Shown: in pieces, positions 17,531 through 27,262 of the stretch | Position numbering within the stretch: position 1 is the first letter of the stretch | Layout of the letters: each line of letters starts with the position of its first letter | Assembly (NCBI GenBank): GCA_903843235.1 | Contig: CAIMOW010000109.1 | Coordinates: forward strand, 1 to 37,758 | Reading direction: 5' to 3' | From: an uncultured beta proteobacterium | Lineage (GTDB): Bacteria > Pseudomonadota > Gammaproteobacteria > Burkholderiales > Burkholderiaceae | Length of the DNA: 37,758 bases | Notes under the pieces: model-generated | Told to the model about the DNA's origin: nothing | Databases searched by the model: none | Seen by the model: the letters and a program-made list of their open reading frames with translations, nothing else | Translations under genes and position numbers: made by a program

Positions 17531-18072
17531 GACCCTAGCTTAATCGATTTAGCCATGACAGTTGCATCTTCACGTAAACCAGTTTGTGGATTTGCAGGAT
17601 AGTAATTTTTGCGAGCGCCAATCTGCTCATAACCCATAGCTTGGTACAAATTAACCGCCGCTGTATTGGATGGCCTAACCTCTAGAATAATGCGTGGCAT
17701 TTGTTGCTGAGATGCTACAGCTTCAATTGCATTCATCATACGGGCCGCAAGGCCTAATCTGCGTAATTTTGGGGAGACTGTAATATTAAGCAAATGTAAC
17801 TCATCTACTGCCGGGAATAAAATGCAGTAAGCCCATAAAATTTGTGGATCAAGATATGAGCCTTTGATCGCTTGATCAATTTGGGGTCGTATGCAATAAG
17901 CCCAATGCCCTGCCGCTAAAGAATCCGCAAAATTACCTCGAGTCCACGGGTGAATATGAGAAACAACTTCTATAGCTAGGACTTCATCTAAATCAGCAAA
18001 CTGCATTGGCAGAAAAGAAAGTTCAGCAATATCCTCTTGGACACAATCCTTTGCGGGTAATTCGTTAGTCAT
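17527..18072 (-). CDS. rimI: Ribosomal protein S18-alanine N-acetyltransferase RimI
   Basis: GNAT acetyltransferase of 181 residues. The acetyl-CoA loop R-R-L-G-L-A is at 104-109 within LNITVSPKLRRLGLAARMM, and ILEVRPSNTAAVNLYQAMGY at 129-148 is the RimI signature with E131 as likely catalytic base. HPWTRGNFADSL at 41-52 is the usual RimI substrate-side motif. There is an N-terminal extension of about 18 residues compared with E. coli. It starts two bases after the tsaB stop and its own stop overlaps the next gene (ATGA), so tsaB, rimI and holD are almost certainly translated from one mRNA. Confidence 0.93.
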   Translation of the reverse strand: MTNELPAKDCVQEDIAELSFLPMQFADLDEVLAIEVVSHIHPWTRGNFADSLAAGHWAYCIRPQIDQAIKGSYLDPQILWAYCILFPAVDELHLLNITVSPKLRRLGLAARMMNAIEAVASQQQMPRIILEVRPSNTAAVNLYQAMGYEQIGARKNYYPANPQTGLREDATVMAKSIKLGS

Positions 18073-18074
18073 AC

Positions 18075-18797
18075 TCAGATGTTAGCTTGCTTACGTTCTT
18101 CGGCGGTGAAGGCAACTTTATTGCGAACATATACCGGCTCTAGATTATGGACGTCTTGCGCAAGACCAGCATCCCACGCCACCTTCGCATGGGTAAGGAT
18201 ACCAAGGGCGCTGACACCAATTTCAGGGTCAAGTTGTATTGTTAAAAATGGGTTTTTTGAATGTCCGAGCAGTCGATCACCATATTCATGAATCGCGCTA
18301 CCAGCAACAAACTCAATCTCATCTAATAAGACATTTTCTGGCGAAGTTAAGGCAATCTCACCATGCCGCACAGGTAAACCTGAAGGATTGGTTTCATAGC
18401 GAGCCCAATAGACTTCATTCATGCGCGCATCTACGGCCACGACAAATGTCTTTGGTCGCAAGGCTAAAAAGGCTGCCGACTGGGTTAATTGAGCGGCTAT
18501 GGCGTCAAGACTAATGACAGGTAAGACAGGGAGACTGACGGCAATCGCTAAACCCTGAACCGCAGCAACGCCAAGTCGAACGCCAGTAAAAGCGCCAGGC
18601 CCAACACCAATCGCAATTGCATCAAGCGAAGATAGCTCTATCTTGGCGGCTTTGAGTAATTGATCTACCCAAGGCAACAAAATCTGACTTGCACCAGCAG
18701 AAACCTTTTGATGCAGGAATGCCGGCTTTATATCATCCAACATCAAGGCGACAGAGCACCAAGCTGATGAGGTATCAATAGCAAGAATACGAGTCAA
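18075..18797 (-). CDS. tsaB: tRNA threonylcarbamoyladenosine biosynthesis protein TsaB
   Basis: TsaB is the scaffold partner of TsaD in making t6A37 of ANN-decoding tRNAs, normally essential. The protein has 240 residues; ILAIDTSSAWCSVAL at 4-18 is the ASKHA phosphate-1 motif and GVGPGAFTGVRLG at 64-76 is the family signature, and DARMNEVYWARY lies near 143. The start codon must be TTG (complement of 18795-18797): it is directly before the conserved core, and the first in-frame codon of note upstream is the TAG that ends the epimerase gene, nine bases away. No Shine-Dalgarno is visible, so expression is probably low or coupled to the upstream gene. Confidence 0.92.
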   Translation of the reverse strand: MTRILAIDTSSAWCSVALMLDDIKPAFLHQKVSAGASQILLPWVDQLLKAAKIELSSLDAIAIGVGPGAFTGVRLGVAAVQGLAIAVSLPVLPVISLDAIAAQLTQSAAFLALRPKTFVVAVDARMNEVYWARYETNPSGLPVRHGEIALTSPENVLLDEIEFVAGSAIHEYGDRLLGHSKNPFLTIQLDPEIGVSALGILTHAKVAWDAGLAQDVHNLEPVYVRNKVAFTAEERKQANI

Positions 18798-18806
18798 TGG
18801 AGATTT

Positions 18807-19271
18807 CTATGCGCTTAAGGCCAAGATTACTTCGGGTGGGGCTTGTACCAGCTCAATTAAGACACCCTCTCCCGAAAAAGGAAACTCGTCATTTCCCTTG
18901 GGGTGAACAAAAGTGATGTCATGACCACCTGCACCACGGCGAATGCCACCAGGAGCAAAACGAAGACCGTTAGCACTTAGCCATTCAACAGCCTTAGGTA
19001 AATCATCAACCCATAAACCGATATGGTTTAAAGGGGTTTGATGTACAGCAGGCTTTTTATTAATATCGAGTGGCTGCATCAAATCAACTTCTATCTCATG
19101 AGCCCCTGTGCCAATGGCGCAAATATCTTCATCGACATTCTCACGCTCCGATACAAAGGTGCTCTTGTATTGGAAGCCTAATAGGTCGACCCAGAGCTTG
19201 CGAAGACGCTCTTTATCCTCACCCCCGATAGCAATTTGCTGAATACCTAAAATCTTAAATGGCTTAGTCAT
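18807..19271 (-). CDS. mce: Methylmalonyl-CoA epimerase (VOC family)
   Basis: A two-module vicinal-oxygen-chelate protein of 154 residues. In this place, between pccA and the end of the mutase operon, it should epimerise (S)- to (R)-methylmalonyl-CoA. H83 in [11 protein letters not shown] and E140 in [10 protein letters not shown] are two metal ligands, and [14 protein letters not shown] resembles the epimerase-specific G-G-H-x-I-x-F-x-H-P-K segment. The first ligand, normally His in D-H-x-A-I, is Q12 here (GIQQIAIG); Gln does serve as a VOC ligand in some glyoxalases. AGGA precedes the ATG. The gene begins seven bases after pccA. A glyoxalase of other specificity is the alternative. Confidence 0.78.
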   Translation of the reverse strand: MTKPFKILGIQQIAIGGEDKERLRKLWVDLLGFQYKSTFVSERENVDEDICAIGTGAHEIEVDLMQPLDINKKPAVHQTPLNHIGLWVDDLPKAVEWLSANGLRFAPGGIRRGAGGHDITFVHPKGNDEFPFSGEGVLIELVQAPPEVILALSA

Positions 19272-19278
19272 ACATTTC

Positions 19279-21315
19279 CTATTCGAAGCGAATGATCAAT
19301 TGATCTACCGCTAAACTCTCGCCCACTGTTGCACAGATTTCAGCAACTACCCCGTCTTGAGCAGCAGTCAGAACATTTTCCATTTTCATTGCTTCAATCG
19401 CAGCTAATTTCTGACCAGCCGTAACAGCCTCACCAACCTTAACGGAAATATTGGTCAGCAATCCAGGCATGGGTGACATTACCAATTTAGAGGTATCAGG
19501 TGGAACCTTAACAGGCATGCGACGCTGAAGCTCAGCACCTAGCGAGCTTAAGACCATGCATTCATATTGGGAACCATCTAAAACTAGGAAATACTTAACA
19601 CCACGACGTTCAACTTGGGCGGTGACCTTACTGGTGCCATTAATCGTAGCGCGCAAGCAAATTTCACCTGGGCGCCAGTTGCTGACGATGTCATAACGAC
19701 TAACCCCATCTGTATCGTCAATATACACAGAGTAAGTAGAGTCTTTTAATTCAACCCGAATTGCAATCTCAATCGGCGCATCTTTAGAGCCAACACGTGC
19801 GCCTGTTACCACTACAAACTGCTTTGCAATAGTCATCTCATGGCCGACTAACTGACCATCAATCATCTTGATGTGCTCAAGATAGCGGTAACGCATAAAA
19901 GCAGCCAATGCGGCTAGACGTCTTGGGTCGGCTGGCTGAACGGAGTCCATCTTAAAACCATCCGGATACTCCTCAACAATAAAAGCCGTTGTAAAGTCAC
20001 CCGCTACGAAGCGTGGGTGCTGCAATAAAGCAGCTTGAAATGGAATATTCGAATGAATACCGCGAATGACGAAATCATTTAAAGCGGAGCGCATTTTTTC
20101 AATCGCTTCAGTACGATCCTTGCCATGGACAATGAGCTTGGCAATCATGGAGTCGTAATACATCGGGATTTCACCGCCCTCATAGACGCCTGTATCAACG
20201 CGTACACCACCCACTTCTTCTGGTGGTCGATATTTCACTAGGCGCCCAGTCGAAGGTAAGAAGTTACGAAATGGGTCATCCGCGTTAATACGGCATTCCA
20301 TTGACCAGCCATCAAGCTTTACATCTTCTTGCTTGAATGCCAACTTCTCACCAGCAGCTACTCGAATCATCTGCTCAACAAGGTCAAGACCTGTAATGCC
20401 TTCTGTAACAGGGTGCTCAACTTGAAGACGGGTATTCATCTCAAGGAAGTAAAAAGACTTGTCTTTGCCAACTACAAATTCAACCGTACCAGCAGATTGA
20501 TAGTCTACCGCCTTAGCCAGAGCCACTGCTTGCTCACCCATTGCTTTACGGGTAGCAGGATCAATAAAAGGTGATGGAGCCTCTTCAATCACCTTCTGGT
20601 GACGACGCTGAATCGAGCAATCGCGTTCATTGAGATACACAACATTGCCATGGGAGTCACCCAGAACCTGAATCTCAATATGACGTGGGCCTTCAACAAA
20701 CTTCTCTATAAAAATCCGATCGTCGCCGAAACTATTCATCGCCTCAGTCTTGCATGCTACAAAGCCTTCAGCAGCTTCTTTATCGTTAAAGGCAACTCGT
20801 AAACCTTTACCGCCGCCGCCAGCAGACGCTTTGATCATGACCGGATAGCCAATGCCTTGGGCAATTTTCACGGCTTCTTCAGTCGTAGCAATCGCTTCAT
20901 TGTGGCCAGGAATTGTATTAACCTTAGCCGCTAAGGCAAGCTTTTTAGAGGCGATCTTGTCGCCCATTGCTGCAATAGATTGATGTTTTGGTCCAATAAA
21001 AACAATACCTTCTTCTTGGCAACGTTTAGCGAATTGCTCATTCTCGGACAAGAAACCATAGCCTGGGTGAACTGCTTCAGCACCGGTATCTTTACATGCC
21101 TGAATAATACGTTCCATTAATAAGTAGGACTCACGTGAAGGCGCCGGCCCAATACAAACTGCCTCATCGGCCATTTGAACGTGGCGAGCTTCTTTATCCG
21201 CCTCGGAATAAACTGCCACCGTTTTAATACCCATCTTCTTGGCAGTTTTCATTACACGGCAAGCAATCTCACCGCGGTTAGCAATCAAAATTTTCTTAAA
21301 CATTTTTGTAGTCAT
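19279..21315 (-). CDS. pccA: Propionyl-CoA carboxylase alpha subunit (biotin carboxylase + BCCP)
   Basis: The alpha subunit carboxylates its own biotin with ATP and bicarbonate. The 678 residues comprise a biotin carboxylase domain (about 5-455) with ATP-loop [10 protein letters not shown] at 162-171 and [14 protein letters not shown] near 297-310, a beta-barrel linking (BT) domain around 470-600, and a C-terminal biotinyl domain with EAMKM, K644 being the biotinylated lysine. Presence of the BT domain and the neighbouring pccB and mutase genes favour propionyl-CoA over acetyl-CoA carboxylase. The ATG at 21315 is used; a second ATG at 21303 is possible. It is 14 bases after pccB. Confidence 0.93.
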   Translation of the reverse strand: MTTKMFKKILIANRGEIACRVMKTAKKMGIKTVAVYSEADKEARHVQMADEAVCIGPAPSRESYLLMERIIQACKDTGAEAVHPGYGFLSENEQFAKRCQEEGIVFIGPKHQSIAAMGDKIASKKLALAAKVNTIPGHNEAIATTEEAVKIAQGIGYPVMIKASAGGGGKGLRVAFNDKEAAEGFVACKTEAMNSFGDDRIFIEKFVEGPRHIEIQVLGDSHGNVVYLNERDCSIQRRHQKVIEEAPSPFIDPATRKAMGEQAVALAKAVDYQSAGTVEFVVGKDKSFYFLEMNTRLQVEHPVTEGITGLDLVEQMIRVAAGEKLAFKQEDVKLDGWSMECRINADDPFRNFLPSTGRLVKYRPPEEVGGVRVDTGVYEGGEIPMYYDSMIAKLIVHGKDRTEAIEKMRSALNDFVIRGIHSNIPFQAALLQHPRFVAGDFTTAFIVEEYPDGFKMDSVQPADPRRLAALAAFMRYRYLEHIKMIDGQLVGHEMTIAKQFVVVTGARVGSKDAPIEIAIRVELKDSTYSVYIDDTDGVSRYDIVSNWRPGEICLRATINGTSKVTAQVERRGVKYFLVLDGSQYECMVLSSLGAELQRRMPVKVPPDTSKLVMSPMPGLLTNISVKVGEAVTAGQKLAAIEAMKMENVLTAAQDGVVAEICATVGESLAVDQLIIRFE

Positions 21316-21329
21316 GATTATTTAGCGCC

Positions 21330-22862
21330 TTAAAGAGGAATGTTGCCGTGTTTACGAGCAGGATTCTTCAGTTCTTTATCTTTTAACATTGCCAAAGAGC
21401 GTGAAATGCGTTTACGGGTTTCATGAGGCAAAATAACGTCGTCAATGTAGCCACGACGACCTGCCACAAAAGGGTTTGCAAACTTTGCTTTGTACTCTGC
21501 TTCACGAGCAGTAATCTTTTCAGGATCTGATTTTTCTTCTCGGAAGATAATTTCCACGGCACCTTTAGGGCCCATCACCGCAATTTCTGCTGAAGGCCAC
21601 GCAAAGTTAACGTCACCACGTAAATGTTTAGAGGCCATCACGTCATAAGCTCCGCCGTACGCTTTTCGGGTAATCAAAGTTACTTTGGGTACAGTGCAAT
21701 CAGCGTAGGCATAGAGTAATTTTGCGCCGTGCTTAATAATGCCGCCATACTCTTGAGCGGTACCGGGCATAAATCCAGGAACGTCAACCAATGTCACTAC
21801 TGGGATATTAAAAGCATCGCAAAAACGAACAAAGCGCGCAGCTTTAATGGAGGCTTTAATGTCTAGGCAACCAGCCAATACTAGGGGCTGATTGGCCACA
21901 ATGCCAATTGAACGACCTTCCATGCGGGCAAAACCAATCAAGATATTTTTTGCATAATCAGGCTGAAGCTCGAAGAACTCACCGTCATCCACAATCTTAG
22001 AAATTAATTCCTTCATATCGTAAGGTTGATTTGGATTAGATGGCACCAAAGTATCCAATGAAAAATCTGGTTCTTCAGTACGCATAGCACCATGGATCAT
22101 TGGCGGTTTTTCGCGATTAGACAAAGGCAAATAATTAAAGAAACGGCGCATCATCATGATGGCATCGACATCATTGTCAAATGCCAAATCACAAACGCCA
22201 GATATGGTTGAATGCGTTACGGCACCACCCAATTCTTCAGCAGTAACATCCTCATGCGTAACGGTCTTCACCACTTCTGGACCCGTTACAAACATATAGG
22301 AGCTATCTTTCACCATAAAGATGAAATCGGTTAGCGCTGGCGAGTACACGGCACCGCCCGCAGAAGGTCCCATAATCAAGGAGATCTGCGGAATTACGCC
22401 AGATGCAGTGACATTGCGTTGGAAAATTTCTGCATAGCCACCCAAGGACGCCACACCTTCTTGAATACGGGCACCGCCAGAGTCATTCAAACCAATCACT
22501 GGAGCACCAACTTTGAGCGCCTGATCCATGATCTTGCAAATTTTCTCAGCATGGGCTTCGGATAAAGACCCACCTAAAACGGTAAAGTCTTGGGAGAAAA
22601 CGAATACCAAGCGGCCATTGATCATGCCGTAGCCAGTAACCACGCCATCGCCTGGAACTGTTTGATCAGCCATTCCAAAATCATGACAGCGATGCTCAAC
22701 AAACATATCCCACTCTTCAAAGGTGCCTGCGTCTAACAAGAGCTCAATACGCTCTCGAGCAGTTAACTTCCCTTTTGAGTGTTGCGCCTGAATACGCTTT
22801 TGCCCACCACCCAATCGGGCAAGCTCTCGCTTAGCTTCAAGCTGTTGAATGATTTCCTTCAT
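21330..22862 (-). CDS. pccB: Propionyl-CoA carboxylase beta subunit
   Basis: Carboxyltransferase of 510 residues moving CO2 from biotin to propionyl-CoA to make (S)-methylmalonyl-CoA. Two crotonase-like halves are seen: [13 protein letters not shown] (about 124-136) and [16 protein letters not shown] (about 165-180) in the first, [15 protein letters not shown] and [18 protein letters not shown] in the second. D407 in GAYDVM corresponds to the aspartate that marks propionyl-CoA specificity in Streptomyces PccB, where acetyl-CoA enzymes carry a hydrophobic residue. A strong AAGGAG five bases before the ATG marks the start. It follows meaB after nine bases. Confidence 0.95.
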   Translation of the reverse strand: MKEIIQQLEAKRELARLGGGQKRIQAQHSKGKLTARERIELLLDAGTFEEWDMFVEHRCHDFGMADQTVPGDGVVTGYGMINGRLVFVFSQDFTVLGGSLSEAHAEKICKIMDQALKVGAPVIGLNDSGGARIQEGVASLGGYAEIFQRNVTASGVIPQISLIMGPSAGGAVYSPALTDFIFMVKDSSYMFVTGPEVVKTVTHEDVTAEELGGAVTHSTISGVCDLAFDNDVDAIMMMRRFFNYLPLSNREKPPMIHGAMRTEEPDFSLDTLVPSNPNQPYDMKELISKIVDDGEFFELQPDYAKNILIGFARMEGRSIGIVANQPLVLAGCLDIKASIKAARFVRFCDAFNIPVVTLVDVPGFMPGTAQEYGGIIKHGAKLLYAYADCTVPKVTLITRKAYGGAYDVMASKHLRGDVNFAWPSAEIAVMGPKGAVEIIFREEKSDPEKITAREAEYKAKFANPFVAGRRGYIDDVILPHETRKRISRSLAMLKDKELKNPARKHGNIPL

Positions 22863-22871
22863 ACCGACTCC

Positions 22872-23897
22872 TTAGAAAAATTCATGCCCCATTGCCTCGA
22901 GCAAACGTCTCGCAGCAACAGAAGCGGCCATGGTTCCTTGATTTACTTCAGCGCTTAAGCTGGGTAATAGTTCTTGTACTGCTGGATGATTCTGAAAAGC
23001 ATTTTTTAAACCTGCACCAATCCGATCCCACATCCAAGATCCTGATTGTTGTTTGCGACGCGCTTGTAATAAGCCATTCGCATTTTGTAATTTCTGATAT
23101 TGAAGAATTTTTTCCCAAAGTTCTGGGATGCCAGCGCCTTGCAAGGCGCTCATACATAAAACTGCTGGATGCCAATAAGCCTGATCGTGTGAAGCATGAT
23201 CGGGGTTTCCCTGAAAACCCAATAAACGCAATGAGCTCGTAATAAATAATTGCGCACGCATTGCGGCATCTTGATCGATATCTACCTTATTGATGACAAT
23301 CAAATCAGCCATCTCCATGATGCCTTTTTTAATTGCTTGAAGATCATCACCTGCATTGGGGAGTTGTAATAGCAAAAACATATCGGTCATCCCCGCAACT
23401 GCGATTTCGCTCTGCCCTACACCAACTGTCTCAATAATGACCACATCAAATCCAGCGGCCTCTGCTACTAGCATCGCTTCACGCGTCTTTTCTGCTACAC
23501 CGCCTAAAGTTCCAGATGAAGGACTTGGGCGTATAAAGGCAGCTTCTAGGACAGACAAGCGCTCCATCCGAGTCTTGTCACCCAAAATGGAGCCACCAGA
23601 TAGGGTTGAAGATGGATCAATAGCCAACACGGCTACCCTGTGCCCTTTATCTATCAGGTATAGACCTAAAGACTCAATTAATGTCGACTTACCAACACCG
23701 GGAACGCCAGAGATACCCAAGCGAAATGATTTACCTGTTTTAGGAAGTAAAGCATTCAGAACCTCATCTGCACGCTTACGATGATCTAAACGCGTCGACT
23801 CAAGCAGGGTAATGATCTTTGCTAAAGCGCGACGTTGGGCAGACGAGGGCACGCCAGTAAGATCACTTACCAAAGTTTGATCAGCGGCGTTAAGCAT
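22872..23897 (-). CDS. meaB: Methylmalonyl-CoA mutase-associated GTPase MeaB
   Basis: MeaB (ArgK) is a G3E P-loop GTPase that gates cobalamin loading and protects the mutase from inactivation. The 341 residues show Walker [10 protein letters not shown] at 64-72, [19 protein letters not shown] (from 93, switch region with the Mg aspartate), ETVGVGQSE at 156-164 and NKVD at 203-206. The C-terminal 60 residues form the dimerisation arm. It lies between the mutase gene (16 bases upstream) and pccB (nine bases downstream), the usual company for MeaB. Confidence 0.95.
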   Translation of the reverse strand: MLNAADQTLVSDLTGVPSSAQRRALAKIITLLESTRLDHRKRADEVLNALLPKTGKSFRLGISGVPGVGKSTLIESLGLYLIDKGHRVAVLAIDPSSTLSGGSILGDKTRMERLSVLEAAFIRPSPSSGTLGGVAEKTREAMLVAEAAGFDVVIIETVGVGQSEIAVAGMTDMFLLLQLPNAGDDLQAIKKGIMEMADLIVINKVDIDQDAAMRAQLFITSSLRLLGFQGNPDHASHDQAYWHPAVLCMSALQGAGIPELWEKILQYQKLQNANGLLQARRKQQSGSWMWDRIGAGLKNAFQNHPAVQELLPSLSAEVNQGTMAASVAARRLLEAMGHEFF

Positions 23898-23913
23898 GCT
23901 CAGCGGTCCGAAC

Positions 23914-26100
23914 TTAAGTCGGCTTTACAGATTTACGAATCTGTTCGAGCACATCTTTTGCTGATGCCGGGATTGGAGTACCTGGGCCATAGATTCCCTT
24001 AACGCCAGATTCATAGAGGAATTCATAATCCTGACGTGGAATGACGCCACCGACGAAGACAATGATGTCATCGGCACCTTGTTTCTTTAGCTCTGCAATG
24101 ATTGCTGGAACTAAAGTCTTATGGCCAGCAGCTAAGGTAGAAATGCCCAGAGCATGCACGTCATTTTCAATAGCTTGACGAGCGCACTCTTCTGGAGTTT
24201 GGAACAAAGGTCCAATATCAACATCAAAGCCAAGATCAGCATACGCAGTAGCTACAACTTTAGCTCCGCGGTCATGACCATCTTGACCCAGCTTAGCGAT
24301 CATCACACGAGGACGACGTCCAAAGTCTTTTGCAAAGTCAGCGATTTCTGCTTTAAGTTTATCCCAGCCTTCGGCTGAATCATAGGCAGCTGCATACACA
24401 CCGGTCACCTTTTGAGTATCGGCGCGATGGCGCCCGTAAACTTTTTCCAATGCATCAGAAACTTCACCAACCGTAGCACGCAAGCGAATGGCATTAACCG
24501 CCAATTCCAATAAGTTACCGGTATTTTCTTCAGCAGCCTTTGTTAATGCCTCTAGTGCAGTCTCTACTTTTTTACTATCGCGCTTCGCTTTAATAGCTTG
24601 CAAACGCGCAACTTGACTATCGCGAACTTGATCGTTGTCAATCATACGAACATCGACTAAATCTTCTTTAGCAAGCTTGTATTTATTGACGCCAACAATC
24701 ACGTCAGATCCAGAGTCAATCTTCGCTTGTTTCTCAGCAGCGGCAGCCTCAATTTTGAGCTTAGCCCAGCCACTCTCGACCGCCTTAGTCATCCCGCCCA
24801 TACCATCTACTTCTTGAATGATCTCCCAAGCTTTATCAGCCATCTCTTGAGTAAGGTTCTCCATCATGTAAGAGCCAGCCCATGGATCAATAACGCTAGT
24901 GATGTGAGTTTCCTCTTGAATAATGAGTTGTGTATTGCGAGCAATACGACTGGAGAATTCAGATGGCAAAGCAATGGCTTCATCAAACGAATTGGTATGT
25001 AAAGATTGGGTTCCACCAAATATCGCAGCCATAGCTTCTATCGTGGTGCGTACGACATTGTTGTAAGGGTCTTGCTCTGTTAACGACCAGCCAGATGTTT
25101 GGCAATGCGTACGCAGCATCAATGACTTTGGATTCTTTGGATCAAAGGACTTCATAATGCGCCACCACAGTAGGCGTGCAGCACGTAACTTAGCAACTTC
25201 CAAATAAAAGTTCATGCCCATTGCAAAAAAGAATGAGAGTCGGCCCGCAAAGCCGTCCACATCAAGGCCTTTAGCCAAAGCTGTTTTAACATACTCTTTA
25301 CCGTCTGCCAGCGTAAAAGCTAACTCTAAAACTTGATTGGCACCTGCCTCTTGAATGTGATAACCCGAAATAGAAATCGAATTAAACTTAGGCATATGCT
25401 TAGCGGTGTACTCAATAATATCGCCAATGATGCGCATTGAAGGTTCTGGTGGGTAAATATAGGTATTACGCACCATGAACTCTTTCAGAATGTCGTTCTG
25501 AATCGTTCCAGAAAGTTGCTCTTGCTTTACGCCCTGCTCTTCACCAGCAACAATGTAACCAGCTAAAACTGGAAGCACGGCACCATTCATCGTCATCGAT
25601 ACAGAAACTTTGTCTAATGGAATGCCATCAAACAAGATCTTCATATCTTCAACAGAGTCGATTGCCACGCCAGCCTTACCAACGTCACCCGTTACGCGTG
25701 GATGATCCGAGTCATAGCCGCGATGGGTTGCCAAATCAAATGCAACTGAAACACCCTGACCACCTGCATCAAGCGCTTTGCGATAAAAGGCATTGGATTC
25801 TTCTGCCGTTGAAAAACCAGCGTATTGACGAATAGTCCAAGGGCGAACGGAATACATCGTGGCTTGTGGGCCACGAACAAATGGCTCAAAGCCAGGCAAT
25901 GAGTTTACATATTGCAAACCTTCAGTATCAGCAGATGTGTAAAGCGCTTTTAGGTGAATTCCATCTGGCGTCTTCCAACCCAACTCATCAACGTTACCGT
26001 TAGGAGCAGATTTTTGTGCTGATTTTTTCCAGGCCTCCAGATTGCTCTCTGACACATTGGGCCAAGTAGTTGACGCAGACTTTTTTTCACTGGTACTCAT
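23914..26100 (-). CDS. scpA: Methylmalonyl-CoA mutase (single-chain)
   Basis: Adenosylcobalamin enzyme interconverting (R)-methylmalonyl-CoA and succinyl-CoA. The 728-residue chain has the N-terminal TIM barrel with [18 protein letters not shown] near 86-103 and [18 protein letters not shown] near 118-135, and a C-terminal cobalamin domain with DGHDRG, whose H609 is the lower cobalt ligand, then [11 protein letters not shown] and [10 protein letters not shown]. Length and order match the homodimeric or catalytic-subunit type, like Sbm of E. coli. GGGAG precedes the ATG by six bases. It heads the minus-strand propionyl-CoA run and is divergent from a GntR regulator, with 96 bases between. Confidence 0.96.
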   Translation of the reverse strand: MSTSEKKSASTTWPNVSESNLEAWKKSAQKSAPNGNVDELGWKTPDGIHLKALYTSADTEGLQYVNSLPGFEPFVRGPQATMYSVRPWTIRQYAGFSTAEESNAFYRKALDAGGQGVSVAFDLATHRGYDSDHPRVTGDVGKAGVAIDSVEDMKILFDGIPLDKVSVSMTMNGAVLPVLAGYIVAGEEQGVKQEQLSGTIQNDILKEFMVRNTYIYPPEPSMRIIGDIIEYTAKHMPKFNSISISGYHIQEAGANQVLELAFTLADGKEYVKTALAKGLDVDGFAGRLSFFFAMGMNFYLEVAKLRAARLLWWRIMKSFDPKNPKSLMLRTHCQTSGWSLTEQDPYNNVVRTTIEAMAAIFGGTQSLHTNSFDEAIALPSEFSSRIARNTQLIIQEETHITSVIDPWAGSYMMENLTQEMADKAWEIIQEVDGMGGMTKAVESGWAKLKIEAAAAEKQAKIDSGSDVIVGVNKYKLAKEDLVDVRMIDNDQVRDSQVARLQAIKAKRDSKKVETALEALTKAAEENTGNLLELAVNAIRLRATVGEVSDALEKVYGRHRADTQKVTGVYAAAYDSAEGWDKLKAEIADFAKDFGRRPRVMIAKLGQDGHDRGAKVVATAYADLGFDVDIGPLFQTPEECARQAIENDVHALGISTLAAGHKTLVPAIIAELKKQGADDIIVFVGGVIPRQDYEFLYESGVKGIYGPGTPIPASAKDVLEQIRKSVKPT

Positions 26101-26149
26101 AAAGCACTCCCGGTTGGCTTATTTGCCTGTTTGCATATTGAATTTGGCT

Positions 26150-26178
26150 ATTTTGCTTGACTTTTTTAAATTTGTCTA
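26150..26178 (-). promoter_or_regulatory. Candidate promoter of the methylmalonyl-CoA mutase operon
   Basis: On the minus strand TAGACA (complement of 26173-26178, five of six to consensus) is followed after 17 bases by CAAAAT (complement of 26150-26155, four of six). It would give a leader of about 43 bases. The -35 box overlaps the TACATA repeat, so a protein bound to the repeat would block it. Confidence 0.4.
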
Positions 26179-26184
26179 CATACT
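26157..26184 (+). promoter_or_regulatory. Candidate promoter of the GntR gene
   Basis: TTGACT at 26157-26162 (five of six) and CATACT at 26179-26184 (four of six) are 16 bases apart. Transcription would start about six bases before the ATG at 26197, consistent with the lack of a Shine-Dalgarno. The -10 box overlaps the TACATA repeat and the whole promoter overlaps that of the mutase operon on the other strand. Confidence 0.4.
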
Positions 26185-26193
26185 GAATACATA
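26177..26193. repeat. TACATA direct repeat, likely regulator site
   Basis: TACATA occurs at 26177-26182 and again at 26188-26193, 11 bases start to start, about one helical turn. A partial inverted repeat TGT-N2-ACA at 26173-26180 overlaps the first copy. The site sits in the shared promoter region of the GntR gene and the mutase operon. GntR/FCD proteins often bind T-G-T/A-C-A type sites in such divergent regions; the link to this regulator is inference. Confidence 0.35.
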
Positions 26194-26196
26194 ATT

Positions 26197-26835
26197 ATGA
26201 ATACAAAGTTAATAAATCGACCGTTATACGAAGACGTTGCAGAGCGCCTTCGGGCTCAGATATTTGCCCATGAATTGGCCCCAGGCAGCTGGTTAGATGA
26301 GCAAAACCTCGCTCAACAGTTCGGAATCAGCAGAACCCCGATGCGTGAAGCCATCAAAGTACTGGCATCAGAAGGCTTGGTAACAACGAAAATGAATCGA
26401 GGGGCCTATGTAACCGAGGTGGATAGGGATGATTTAGAACAAATTTTCACCATCCTCTCCCTACTGGAGGGTCAGGCAGCGAAAGAAACGGCCACGAAGG
26501 CCACTGAGGATCACTTAACTCAGTTAGATAACCTACACCATCGCCTTGAAAAAGCCGCCGCAGATAGGGATGTAGAGCAGTTTTTTGAGGTAAACGTGAA
26601 ATTTCATGACCTCATCCAAGAAATTGCAGGCAACAAATGGATGAATGGCGTGATTGGGGACCTTAGAAAGGTACTCAAGTTACAACGACGAGACTCACTA
26701 AGCCGGGCCGGGAGATTGCAGAACTCACTCCGTGAGCATCGAGAAATCCTACAAGCCATCCTAAAGCGCGATCCAACTGCTGCTGAAGCCGCCATGCGAA
26801 AACACCTCGCACGAGGCCTAGAAGCTACCAAGTAG
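26197..26835 (+). CDS. GntR-family transcriptional regulator, FCD (FadR-like) subgroup
   Basis: The 212-residue protein has an N-terminal winged helix (about 10-75) with LAPGSWLDEQNLAQQFGISR followed by TPMREAIKVLASEGLV, and a C-terminal FCD ligand domain (about 78-208). Histidines H137 (VKFHDLI), H181 (REHREIL) and H203 (RKHLARG) are placed like the metal ligands of FCD domains, whose effectors are usually small acids or acyl-CoAs. It is divergent from the methylmalonyl-CoA mutase operon with overlapping promoters, which makes it the likely regulator of that operon and of itself. Effector unknown. A hairpin terminator follows. Confidence 0.9.
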   Translation: MNTKLINRPLYEDVAERLRAQIFAHELAPGSWLDEQNLAQQFGISRTPMREAIKVLASEGLVTTKMNRGAYVTEVDRDDLEQIFTILSLLEGQAAKETATKATEDHLTQLDNLHHRLEKAAADRDVEQFFEVNVKFHDLIQEIAGNKWMNGVIGDLRKVLKLQRRDSLSRAGRLQNSLREHREILQAILKRDPTAAEAAMRKHLARGLEATK

Positions 26836-26861
26836 TGAATCACATTTATAAAAAGAAAGAG

Positions 26862-26880
26862 GCCTAGAACACTAGGCGTT
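26862..26880. terminator. Hairpin between convergent gntR and cytochrome c genes
   Basis: GCCTAG (26862-26867), loop AACA, CTAGGC (26872-26877): a six-base stem. On the minus strand the hairpin is followed by CTCTTTCTTTTT, on the plus strand only by TTT, so it should work best for the cytochrome genes and less well for gntR. Confidence 0.55.
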
Positions 26881-26900
26881 TCACATTTTACGAAGAGGGC

Positions 26901-27245
26901 TTATTTCTTAACGACGAAATTTCCCGGCAAAGAAGAAACATAAGCTGCAATGTCATGTAAGTCAGCGTCAGAGAAAGCCTGAACCTGAGATGACATCACG
27001 GCATTGGTACGGCCATACTGAGCATTACCATTGCCTACTTGATAAGCATGCAGCGCATAGTAAAGATAGTCGGCGTGTTGCCCAGCTAACTTAGGGTAGA
27101 CAGGCAAAATTGGAGCATTTAAGCCAGCGCCATGACAAGAAGCGCAATTGGCCTTCTCAATAAGGGCTTGGCCTTTTTCAAGATTAGCGGCATTTGCCAA
27201 ACCAATGCTAGACAATAAAACGGCGGTAATTAGTGTGACTTTCAT
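26901..27245 (-). CDS. Monoheme c-type cytochrome (class I), second of a tandem pair
   Basis: A periplasmic electron carrier of 114 residues. The start at 27245 gives a normal signal peptide (MKVTLITAVLLSSIGLANA); the frame is open a further 21 bases upstream but that would add a charged leader before the signal. The heme motif is C34-A-S-C37-H38, and M84 in NAVMSS is the likely axial ligand. GLNAPILPVYPKLAGQ after the heme site is typical of cytochromes of the c553/c4-domain type. It begins 17 bases after the stop of its neighbour, which has the same plan, so the pair looks like an old tandem duplication. Partner enzyme unknown. Confidence 0.9.
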   Translation of the reverse strand: MKVTLITAVLLSSIGLANAANLEKGQALIEKANCASCHGAGLNAPILPVYPKLAGQHADYLYYALHAYQVGNGNAQYGRTNAVMSSQVQAFSDADLHDIAAYVSSLPGNFVVKK

Positions 27246-27262
27246 AAACAGGTCTCTAAATA

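Noticed and set aside
23356-23784. 142-codon open frame on the plus strand inside meaB
   Set aside because: Antisense to conserved GTPase motifs, low-complexity shadow composition, no start signal.
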